This document shows positions 46,755 through 56,367 of a DNA stretch of 64,000 nt, one piece after another. The stretch lies in assembly GCA_013180625.2 (NCBI GenBank), contig SNVD02004916.1, forward strand, positions 1 through 64,000, written 5' to 3'. Positions within the stretch are counted from its first letter, which is position 1. Every line of letters starts with the position of its first letter. The notes beneath the pieces were generated by a model, which did not search any database, had not been told where the DNA came from, and saw nothing but the letters and a program-made list of their open reading frames with translations. Source of the DNA: Boswellia sacra. Its lineage: Eukaryota; Streptophyta; Magnoliopsida; Sapindales; Burseraceae. The translations under genes and the position numbers were made by a program.

Positions 46755-47984
46755 CTCAACTTGCTCTCGGTAAAAGCCTTTGATCAGCAAGGCTATGAGA
46801 GCTGCTTCACTAATGGTACATGGAAGATGCTGAAAGGGGTCATCGTGGTTGCTCGAGGTAAACTATGTGACAATCTTTACAGGACCCATGTAAAGATAAA
46901 CGGAGAAAGCCTTCATGTAGCAGAACATATGGTACCTCTGAATTTATGGCATAAAAGGCTCGGTCACATAGGTGAGAAAGGTTTGTCAACCCTTCAGAAG
47001 AAGAAACTGATCACTGTTTTCAAGGATGTAGCGTCTCATCCTTGCGACTATTGTTTGTACGGGAAACAACGGAGGGTATCATTCAGCTCCTCATCAGTGA
47101 AAAAATCAAAGTTGTTGGAGCTAGTACACAGTGATGTATGCGGACCTCTCGAAGTGGAAAGCCTAGGCGGCAAAAGGTATTTCTTGACCTTTATTGATGA
47201 TGCATCTCAGAAAGTGTGGGTGTATTTCCTCAGGACGAAGGATGAAGTTCTGGAGAAGTTCAAGGAGTTTCACGCCATGGTAGAACGTGAAACGGGTAAG
47301 AAATTAAAATGCCTTCGATCAGATAACGGAGGCGAGTATACCTCCAGAGAGTTCAATGTATACTGTAGAAGATATAGTATTCGACATGAAAGAACGGTCC
47401 CACGCACACCACAGCATAATGGAGTAGCCGAGAGAATGAACAGAACCATCATGGAACGGGTCAGAAGCATGCACAGATTGGCTAAGTTACCCAAGCCATT
47501 CTGGGGGGAAGCAGTTCGCACCGCCTGTTACTTAATCAACAGAGCACCATTGGCACCACTGAACTTCGAGATTCCAAAAAAGGTATGGTCCAATAAAAAG
47601 CCCTCCTATAATCATTTGAAAGTGTTTGGTTGTTTAGCCTTCGTACATGTATCCAAGGAGCTCAGACAGAAGCTCGATGCAAGAACTATTCCATGTATCT
47701 TTGTCGGTTATGGAGATGAAGAATTCGGATACAGATTATGGGATCCCAAAGAAAAGAAAGTCATCTGGAGTAGAGATGTCGTATTTCACGAAGACCAAAC
47801 ATATGAAGACGCTGAAAAGCCAACAATATCTAAAAATCCCACTAGCAGTGCCCCAGATATTGTTGCAGATTCTACCCCAACACTAAATGCTATAGGAAAT
47901 AATGAGGTACCAGAAGAAGTTCCAGAAGCAGATCAGAAGAAAATGAAGAGATTGCTGAGCCGGGGGAGCCACAATCACCTATAG
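46755..47984 (+). pseudogene. Copia GAG-pre-integrase and integrase
   Basis: The frame continues after the nonsense codon with LNLLSVKAF. The pre-integrase part has LWHKRLGHIGEKG and CDYCLYGKQRRV, giving the HHCC zinc site. The integrase core has the three catalytic acidic residues in VHSDVCGP, RSDNGGEY and HNGVAERMNR. The C-terminal GKR-type region (FVGYGDEEFGYRLWDPKEKK) follows. The frame is lost near 47938 by a one-base change; the correct frame resumes with an ENEEIAEPGEPQ-like linker up to the adapter. Confidence 0.88.
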
Positions 47985-48090
47985 AAGCTGCTGTACCTCC
48001 TGGAAATGAAGAACCTCAGCTACGACGATCTGAGCGAGGTCGGATTCCGTCGAGGAGATATCCGGAATCAGAGTATACACTGCTTACTGA

Positions 48091-48128
48091 CTGTCTCTTA
48101 TACACATCTAGATGTGTATAAGAGACAG
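48091..48128. other. Back-to-back Tn5 mosaic ends (library adapter contamination)
   Basis: CTGTCTCTTATACACATCT is followed directly by its reverse complement AGATGTGTATAAGAGACAG, a perfect 38-base palindrome. This is the 19-bp mosaic end used in transposase-based sequencing libraries and is not a plant sequence. In one frame it translates to SYTHLDVYKRQ, a peptide known as an adapter-derived contaminant in translated assemblies. It sits in the copia polyprotein between the linker TLLTD and GEPESFREAL. Removing 39 bases (the palindrome plus one A) would restore the expected join. Confidence 0.97.
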
Positions 48129-49695
48129 ATGAGGGGGAGCCAGAAAGCTTTCGTGAAGCTTTATCTCATCCAGACAAAGAACGATGGCTGCACGCAATGC
48201 GAGATGAGATGAATTCTCTTGAGAAGAACAAAACCTATGAACTGGTCGAGCTCCCAAACGGAAAGAAGGCACTGAAGAACAAGTGGGTATTCAAGCTCAA
48301 GAAAGATGGAATAGGAAAGGTGATAAAGCACAAAGCCCGATTGGTGGTAAAAGGGTTCCTTCAGAAGAAAGGAATTGACTTTGACGAGATCTTCTCACCG
48401 GTGGTAAAAATGTCCTCAATCCGCGTTATCCTCGGATTGACAGCAAGTCTAGATTTAGAGCTTGAACAGATGGATATGAAAACAGCATTTCTTCATGGAG
48501 ACTTGCATGAAGAAATCTACATGGAGCAGCCAGAAGGATTCGAGGTTCAAGGAAAAGAAAACCTCGTGTGCAAGCTCAAAAAGAGCTTGTATGTTCTCAA
48601 ACAAGCACCAAGGCAATGGTACAAGAAGTTTGACTCCTTCATGGTGAGTCATGGGTACAAAAGAACCGCTGCAGACCAATGCGTCTACTTTCAGAAACTT
48701 CCAGGTGGAGACTTTGTTGCATTAATGTTATATGTGGACGACATGTTGATCGTCGGAAAATATGCAACAAGAATAAAGCAGCTGAAGAATGAACTATCAA
48801 AAACCTTCGATATGAAGGACTTGGGACCAGCTCAGCAAATCTTGGGTATGCACATTCGTCGAGACAGGAAACAAAAGAAATTATGGCTGTCTCAAGAAAA
48901 ATATGTTGAACGTGTGATCCAAAGGTTCAACATGGATGGTGCTAAGCCAGTTAGTGTACCACTGGCTAATCATTTCAAGTTGAGCAAGAGATCATGTCCC
49001 TCATCCAAGAAAGAGATAGAGGACATGGCGTCGGTGCCCTATTCTTCTGCTGTAGGAAGTTTGATGTATGCCATGGTGTGTACAAGGCCAGATAGTGCTC
49101 ATGCTGTAGGAGTCGTGAGCAGATTTCTTTCCAATCCAGGGAAAGAACATTGGGAGGCAGTCAAGTGGATTCTCAGATACCTTAAAGGTACCTCGAAGAT
49201 ATGCTTGTGTTACGGGGGAGCTGATCCAATCTTGGAAGGCTATACAGATTCAGATATGGCCGGAGATCCTGACAGTAGGAAATCTACATCAGGTTTTGTT
49301 TACATTTTTGCAGGGGGAGCTGTGTCATGGCAGTCAAGACTACAAAAGTGTGTTGCGCTATCCACAACTGAGGCAGAATACATTGCCGCAGCGGAAGCTG
49401 GAAAAGAAATGTGTGGTTGAAGCGGTTTCTCCAAGAACTTGGGATTGAGCAAAAGGAATATAAGGTATACTGTGATAGTCAAAGCGCTCTGGATTTGAGC
49501 AAGAATTCAGTGTACCATTCTCGAACGAAGCATATCGACATTCGCTATCATTGGATACGCAAGGTAATGGATAAGCAACTACTGAAGCTTGTGAAGATTC
49601 ATACAAAGGAGAATCCAGCGGACATGTTAACAAAAGTGGTCACCAGAGACAAGCTAGAACTATGCAGAGACATAGTTGGATTAGAAGCTGTCTAA
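48129..49695 (+). pseudogene. Copia reverse transcriptase and RNase H (frameshifted near the end)
   Basis: The RT domain starts ESFREAL...RWLHAM and includes KNKWVFKLK, ARLVVKGF, FDEIFSPVVK, DMKTAFLHGDL and the catalytic YVDDMLIVG (48732-48758). RNase H follows with YTDSDMAGD, RKSTSGFV and LSTTEAEYIAAAE. The frame ends at a TGA (49418-49420) after KEMCG. One base off, it goes on as WLKRFLQELG, VYCDSQSALDLSKN, RTKHIDIRYHWIR and ADMLTK to TAA at 49693-49695. All catalytic residues of RT and RNase H are present, so the domain died by indel and not by active-site loss. Confidence 0.88.
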
Positions 49696-49723
49696 TTACT
49701 TTTGTTGTTACTCCCTTTCACAT

Positions 49724-49740
49724 GGGATGGAGGGGAAGAA
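49724..49740 (+). other. Polypurine tract of the 44.7-kb copia element
   Basis: GGGATGGAGGGGAAGAA directly before the 3' LTR (one T between), the primer for plus-strand synthesis. Confidence 0.9.
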
Positions 49741-49741
49741 T

Positions 49742-50075
49742 TGATGAGCTCATGCATGACATGCATGGCTTCCAGAATCCCTCCCATGTGAATGCATTGA
49801 AAGTCAAAGGTAGGTGGCCAAATTTGATTTGAATTTGTATGCAGAATTTCCCTATAAATATGGGACGAATTCTGCCTTGATAATGAATCAGAGAGACTCC
49901 AGAGAGAGTTCAGGATTCAGAACCAAGAGAGTTCTGAGAGTGTTAGAGAGCTAGGTTGAGCTCCAGGATTAGTTTAGGGGAGTTTTTGTGTAAATCTTGT
50001 ATATTGATTTTCTCTGTGAATACAAGTAAATTTTCTCCCAAATCTCTGTTCTGAGTTTGCATTGTATCCCCAACA
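49742..50075 (+). repeat. 3' LTR of the 44.7-kb copia element
   Basis: TGATGAGCTC...CCCCAACA, 334 bp, followed by the second GAAAA of the target duplication. It lacks the 39-bp duplication of the 5' LTR. Confidence 0.93.
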
Positions 50076-50470
50076 GAAAACCATAAAAGAAAGGCTGGGG
50101 TTGTAAAATTCCAAAATGTAGAACAGGAATAAAAGGAAGGAAAAATATTAACACGAAAGCTTAAAAAAAAAAACAAACAAACAAAAAACAAATAAATAAT
50201 GGACGATGGAGACTGGAGAGCCATTGGACAATGTGGCAACAATAGAGTCATCAAAACATTGAGTGTTTGTATCCATGCTCATAGATTCATAGTTGTATGT
50301 CTATAATAGTTAACTGGCAAAGATTTTGATGTTGGGTTTAGCTGTTTAGCTTTTTTTTTTTTTTTTCAGTGGACTGATGTTGGGTTTAGCCTTTTAGTTT
50401 TTTTTTTTTTTTCTTCAGTGGGTTGGGTTTGGATGATCGGACGATCCTAGTGATGGATGGGGTTAGGAAA
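50076..50470 (+). repeat. Repeat block X, copy 2 (right part)
   Basis: Continues block X after the copia insertion: GAAAACCATAAAAGAAAGGC, poly-A and poly-T runs and GATCCTAGTGATGGATGGGG match 29570-29875. Confidence 0.8.
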
Positions 50471-50496
50471 ATAATTTTATGTTTATTACAATTTGA

Positions 50497-50823
50497 TCAA
50501 ACGTGTGTTACCTCTTTATCTTTCGACTTACGCAGCAGCTTTTGCTTTTCTGTATTTTCGTCTTCCAATAAAGAAACGGCTGAAAAACTACTAGCCTTAG
50601 CAGCACTATGCACTGGAGTCTCACCCTTGTGGCTGGGTTGATCGAGTAAGGAAGAATCAAGCTCCTTTATGTACTCTACCACCGGGGAGATTCCGCATCT
50701 CGCAGCCACGTGAAGGACTGTGTTACCTAATTTGGGACTCGTTCCTTTGAACAAATCTTGCGGTTTACTTTTCACTTTCCCGACATCGGATTGCCTTAAC
50801 CAATTATTGATCCATAGGTATGG
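50497..50823 (-). pseudogene. Ankyrin-repeat protein fragment (ACD6/ITN1-like)
   Basis: The minus-strand frame runs upstream to WINNWLRQSDVGK and contains two ankyrin repeats: GNTVLHVAARCGISPVVEYI and KGETPVHSAAKASSFSAVSL. These fit the start of plant ACD6/ITN1-type ankyrin proteins, which continue with more repeats and a C-terminal PGG membrane domain. Here the frame runs out after two repeats in a lysine/glutamate-rich tail (to 50497), and an in-frame TGA lies upstream near 50833. A possible first exon is at 51303-51242 (MDEWEHSTATAADVSVDSAK, then GTAACG donor), but no acceptor joins it in phase. It is a truncated remnant beside the invertase gene. Confidence 0.65.
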
Positions 50824-50899
50824 TCATGGTCGACTCTCTGTGCCAAGAAATTCTAATGGTGAGTCTAATGATCGATTGAACTGTAATTGTTTATAACAA

Positions 50900-51654
50900 C
50901 AAGAAAATTGTTAAAAGTTACTTATGATCAACATAAATTTATGAAATTTATTTTCCTTTTCCACCTTAGCTTCCGAGATTAACAAACTCTAAATTAATTT
51001 TTTAAAGTTTTTCACAATTAATTCTAAGACAAAGGCTTAGACCCGGTTTTACATAAACAAACATTAAGATAAAACATTAACTCATTAGTTTACAAACGAA
51101 ACACAGTTTAAATTAATAAAGTTTAGCCTTGGTAGTTTTGAGTAAACTTAGAGTGAAGGCAGCTGGGCAACTCTACGCGTTGCTCCACCTCCATTGGAAA
51201 AGCATAAATTAACGGAAATGTGAAGAAGAGACAGGCGTTACCTCTTCGCAGAGTCCACTGAAACATCAGCAGCAGTAGCAGTGGAGTGTTCCCACTCATC
51301 CATTTCTTAATCAACAAACTATAATGGAGTGTTAAAACGGCTACGGTTTGAACAGTATTTAGGTGGATACAAGGCATTTGTCTCGTGTTATGACATATTA
51401 ACATAACATTTGAAGTGAAGGCTACCGGAGGTAAGGGTGGTGCAAACAAAGAAAAGGGAAAAAAGTGAAAGGGAAGTAGAGAGAGCATGTGAGACTGGAA
51501 GAATTCTCTTTATTTTGACCACTTGGGCTCTTCAATTATGTATCTAATTACATTAGGGGTGAAGGTCTTTATTTATAAAATAATGGGGGGAAATTTCTTC
51601 ATCATAGCACCACAAGATGAAGTTAAGTGTAGGGTAGTATATGAGAAATGTGGT
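50900..51654. other. Upstream remnant of the ankyrin gene and spacer
   Basis: Apart from the possible exon at 51242-51303 there is nothing recognisable. The 121-codon minus-strand frame at 51123-51488 has no motif and overlaps that exon in a different frame. Confidence 0.4.
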
Positions 51655-52821
51655 AAAGTGATAATTTGACAGGTGCTGAAAAATATCTACTTTTACATTG
51701 TTACTTTTTTATTCACGACTCAATGTATTAAAATTAAAAATCTTCCTAATTTTGATGGGAATTCGAATTTGGTGTTATTTTTTTTCCATTTTTTGGCTAT
51801 TTAAAGGTGAATATATATACATATATATATATATATATTTGTAAAAGTTGGTATATATATCTTTGTGAAACCACTTTTTAATTTTTGGATCATATTCAAT
51901 TATTGGAGTGAATAGGCTAAGACAGCTGCTTGAAAATCAGTCACATTAAGTAGAGGTATACAGTAGAAAGGACGAAGAAATAAATTGAGGGCAAAATTTT
52001 GTTTGGTCCCTTATGTCTTGTCCAATATTAGCAGTAGATATTTACACCAACATTATCTGTACGTGGACTGTGTGTTTTGATATTTGAGCAAGCACCGACT
52101 CAATTGTAATTATATATATATATAAGAAAACAACACAAGGGCCCCGAGTATACACTGCAGATGAAGTAATAAACGGTAAACATTTGTAGGCGTCTCATGT
52201 CTGTTCAAGTCCATTAATTACCTAGATATAATTTCCAGAAACATTATCTAGATGAGTATCTATAGTAGGCAAACAACAATTCTTTTATATGTAACTCTTT
52301 TTTTTTTTTTTTTTAAGTTGAATATCTTTGTTGAAACTAGATTTTATACTATCCAACAGAGGTGGGTCCAATCAAGTGAAGAGCTCAAGATGGTCCAAAT
52401 TGAGCCAAATTGGACAAAATGTTCATGCAACAATCAATATTCGACCTCAATTTTCATTTCATTAACCTTCACCTTATTATGCAATGAGAGTATAATTACA
52501 ATTTAAACCATGTTTCATCAAACTTAAATTTATTTCTAAATATAGTAAGCTTTAATTAATTATCATTTCGACAGTTGTCATTGATCAAGAAGGAAATCCA
52601 AAAAGAATTTGTAATTAAATTGTTATTTAATCCTAATAATCTTAATGACATTTGACTTTTTCTAATCTTTTTATAACAGTTGAATTTCTTAAATTTAAAC
52701 AATACTATCAATGATACATAAAAAAATAATGATTTTAACAATAAATAATTGTCCTCCTTATATTTTTGAATTTTCCAAGTTCATATCAAAAAATAATAAA
52801 TCAAATATTTCTTAGTTTTGG

Positions 52822-52852
<31 letters not shown>

Positions 52853-53160
52853 ACAAAATTATTATGCGCGTGTTTGAAATTTAAAGAGAAAGAAAGATAA
52901 ATAGATTTTAATTAGAGAGAACACAAAAACTAGAGAGAGAGAGAGAGAGAGAGAGAGATAATGAAGTTTACATTAGGGGAATATAAAGTTATTGTTTTTA
53001 GAGAGAAAAGAGTGATAATGAAGTTTTTGTTAAGTCCATATTCTTCATATTAACTATCTTATTTATTATTTTTTTATTACAATTTTATTTTTATTTAATT
53101 TTGAGGTAAGGGCTAATGAGATGAAAAATGGATACCGAATAAAACTAATCTAAATATAAT
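51655..53160 (+). repeat. Repeat block X, copy 3 (upstream of the invertase gene)
   Basis: Collinear with 28180-29100: AAAAATATCTACTTTTACATT, CCTAGATATAATTTCC, GTTGAATATCTTTGTTGAAA, and GA-rich runs. It has an extra 400 bases (51740-52140) and two longer (GA)n microsatellites (52827-52853 and 52933-52958). It ends where invertase-promoter sequence begins, so X and the invertase 5' region are neighbours here as in the 42.3-42.5 kb copy. Confidence 0.75.
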
Positions 53161-53846
53161 AGTTATCACTCTTTTCCAAAATCTTATCAATTTATAGGAG
53201 GCAATAAAGAAATATTTGAAATTTCAATTTGCGTGTAAATTCGATTGTTGCCTGAAAAATAAATAAATTATAAACAAATTGACATCGAAATTCGGTAATG
53301 TGACATAGAAACACGGCTTCCAAGGTCTTTCTCTGTAAAACTTCGATTTTCTCTATTTAAATGTCAAAGCTCAAGTTCACCGACCAATGAACTGGCCTTG
53401 TATTCTGTTTATCAATAAAAGAATTTTTATAAACTGAATGGCCACATGTAGTGCTTTTGAACTTCTTCAAAATGAACCTACCAGGCTATCATACCATGGC
53501 CAACTCTAGGATTTCTCTGTTGTTGTTATTTTCTCTCTTGCTAGGCCATGCAGTTGTTGAGCTTGAAGCATCAAACCATGTTTACAGAAACCTTCAGACA
53601 TCTTCATCTATTTCTAAAAGTCAACCTTACAGGACTGGTTACCATTTTCAGCCTCCCAAGAATTGGATGAATGGTCATCTTTTCTTTCTATTTAACTGAA
53701 TTGATTTGTCAATTTTAATTCTTATTCTTCTTTGTTCGTTACATCTCTGATAGTTACTTCTAGCTAGTACTTATCTCTTCCTGTCTTTTGGGCATGTTAT
53801 AAATGCTTTTGGCATGGACAAATGGGTGCATTGGATATACATGCAG

Positions 53847-53855
53847 ATCCGAACT
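53847..53855 (+). other. Nine-nucleotide mini-exon of the invertase gene
   Basis: ATCCGAACT between an AG (ATGCAG) and a GT (GTTAG). Joined to the G of exon 1 it encodes DPN, the core of the catalytic NDPN motif. Plant GH32 genes are known for exactly this 9-nt exon. The next codon spans the junction: T plus GG gives Trp, where the family has Gly or Ala (DPNG/DPNA). Confidence 0.85.
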
Positions 53856-55690
53856 GTTAGTCAATTATACTTTTATATTCCGGATAAGTTAACCAAATTG
53901 TTTCCTGTTATATGTTGATGCTACCGAAGCTTGGGTGGAATTTTGTAACCAACTGACGGCTCAAAAGAGCTTGAGTAGATCATTCTTTTCGTAGACTTCA
54001 TGAGCAATTTTTTTCTATTAATGTAGTGTTGACTTGGATCTTGATGAAAATTTCTGTCAATGTAATAATGGATATTACTGTGAATTTCAGGGCATATGAT
54101 TTACAATGGAATTTACCACTTATTCAACCAATACAATCCGAAAGCTGCAGTGTGGGGCAACATTGTGTGGGCACACTCTACATCAACAGATCTTGTCAAT
54201 TGGACTCCACATGAGACAGCCATCTACCCGTCACAGCAATCACATACCAATGGATGCTGGTCAGGTTCTGCCACAGTTCTTCCTGAGGCAAACCAGCCAT
54301 TTTATACACTGGAATTGACCCAAATAACAGACGAGCGCAGAACTTGGCTTTGCCCCAAAATTTATCTGACCCTTACCTTGTGGAATGGGTTAAGTCACCA
54401 GAAAATCCACTAATGCAACCTCCTGAAAAAATTGATCCAAACTTCTTCAGAGACCCTACAACAGCATGGCTTGGCCCTGATAAAAGATGGAGAGTGGTTG
54501 TAGGAAGCCAAATTAAGAAGACGGGATTAGCAATTCTTTACAGAAGCAGAGATTTTGTCAATTGGACTAAAGCTAAGCACCCCATTATATTCTGATAAGC
54601 AGATAGGAATGTGGGAGTGCCCAGATTTTTTCCCAGTTTCTACCGACAGCCGAGAAGGCCTTGATACATCAACACTTGGATCAAACATTAAACATGTGCT
54701 TAAGGCAAGCATAGGTAAAATTCCACACGATTGTTATTTTATTGGCACATATAACATTACTGCGGATAAGTTCATCCCAGAAGAGGGTTCCAGCTTGGAT
54801 GGTGTTTCAGCATTAAGATATGCTTATGGAAAATACTATGCTTCTAAGACTTTCTTTGATAGTGGTAAGAATAGGCGGATTTTCTTGGGATGGATTAATG
54901 AATCATCCACTCTTTTTGATGATATCAGGAAGGGTTGGTCAGGATTACAGGTAATTTAGAGATTAATTATTGCCTTGAATGACTTTGTTGCAACTTACAA
55001 TTTAATTAGAAAGGTCACAGATCTCCGTTAGTACCATGTTACAACTTGATTAATATATTAGCAGATCGAAAACTATATTCTTAAATCTTGAAAATTGAAT
55101 ACAATTTGTCAATTTAAAACTATCAAGTGGCCTAGTTGGGTTCACAGTTAACAATGTCACTCTTCTTTGGAATCATTTTGCAGGCAATCCCTAGGAGTCT
55201 TTGGCTCGATGAATCTGGTAAACAGCTGGTGCAATGGCCGATAGCTGAAATCGAGATGCTACGTTCAAACAAAGTAAAATTTTCTAGCAAATTTTTGGAG
55301 GGAGGATCATTGCTTGAAGTTACTGGCATCACTGCTGTGCAGGTCAGTTAATATATTTTTATTATATGTCCAAGTAATGAAGAGACAACTACGACTTTTA
55401 TGCATTTACACTTATTTGATACAATCTTATTTCAACAAATTATTTTAAAAATCACCAATCATGGAAGCAATTAATAAATATGCAAAAGACATTTTGCATA
55501 TTATGTATATATCATAATAGATGAAAGTCTCAATTATACGGTAGCTAGTTTTATTAGATTAAAGAACTTTCTCAAGTAATCGACAAAAGGAGGTATCGGC
55601 ATTTTATTATTGTCCTTATCTAACGTTGTCCCAACTCTCTATGCCAAAAGCCTAAAACAGGTCTAAATATTTGTCTCTTCTCGTGGTTCC

Positions 55691-56258
55691 TGTTATGCAC
55701 AAGCGGAAGCGATAACCAACAGAATAACCCAAAATGCACAACACAACTATGCCAGATTTGAATATAATAGCAACAAAAGAGGCAACAAATCAACCACAAT
55801 GCAGAAATAGAAAACACACCAGGATTTAACGAGGTTCGGTATTAGTACCTACGTCCTCGAGCGCCGCTGAATAAACTTTCCACTATCTTCAAAGAGAATT
55901 ACAAATTTTTGGGTCACAATACAAATACCACAACTATTGGGCCAAACTGTAATTACCCAAATAGTTGGGCCAAACGTAATTACCCAAACAATTGGGCAAT
56001 ACTACAAATACCCAAAATCAAAAGGGGAAAAACAAATATTACAAACTTTAAGGTCCTTACGGAAAGGCCCTTAAACTATGAGGTCTTATATGTGAGACCT
56101 TACAACTTTAGGGGGTGGAGGATATTTCTCTTGGTACACTCATAACTCTCCTACTTGGCTTCTTTTATAAGCCCAAAGGAGTCCCAAGTATTTCTATTTG
56201 AGCAATGTGGGATCCCTCACATTGCTTATAGCATTGGCTAAAGAGCCAATACTCAACA
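55691..56258 (-). repeat. 3' LTR of the intronic copia element
   Basis: 568 bp, TGTTATGCAC...ACTCAACA on the plus strand. On the sense (minus) strand GGGCTTATAAAAGAAGCC near 56157-56174 is a TATA box candidate. Confidence 0.95.
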
Positions 56259-56280
56259 ATTCTCCCAACCTCCACCTTGG
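56259..56280 (-). other. Polypurine tract of the intronic copia element
   Basis: The minus strand reads AAGGTGGAGGTTGGGAGAAT immediately before the 3' LTR. Confidence 0.85.
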
Positions 56281-56367
56281 CGATTTAGCCAATCCACCAC
56301 AATACTCTTCTTTTTCCCATATTCTCTATCACAGCAGCAACGCCTCCAAATGCGCCCAATGGCGCAG

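Larger units (their letters stand above)
44677..50075 (+). mobile_element. Ty1/copia retrotransposon (TNT1/Tork-like), full length but defective
   Basis: A complete structure: 5' LTR, primer site TGGTATCAGAGC, long leader, gag-protease-integrase-RT-RNase H in copia order, polypurine tract and 3' LTR. It is bracketed by GAAAA at 44672-44676 and 50076-50080. The empty homologous site at 29565-29580 carries GAGAAAACCATAAAAG once, which fixes the insertion precisely. The LTRs differ at around ten positions plus a 39-bp duplication, so it is older than the copia element at 55.7 kb. Several frameshifts, a nonsense codon and a sequencing adapter (48091-48128) break the polyprotein. The TNT1/Tork assignment rests on the domain order and motif style. 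Confidence 0.93.

Noticed and set aside
48006..48212. 68-codon frame containing SYTHLDVYKRQ
   Set aside because: It is created by the Tn5 adapter sequence and joins two unrelated frames of the copia linker.
45857..49633. Minus-strand frames of 70-120 codons across the copia pol region
   Set aside because: Shadow frames of the plus-strand polyprotein, which has all expected domains.
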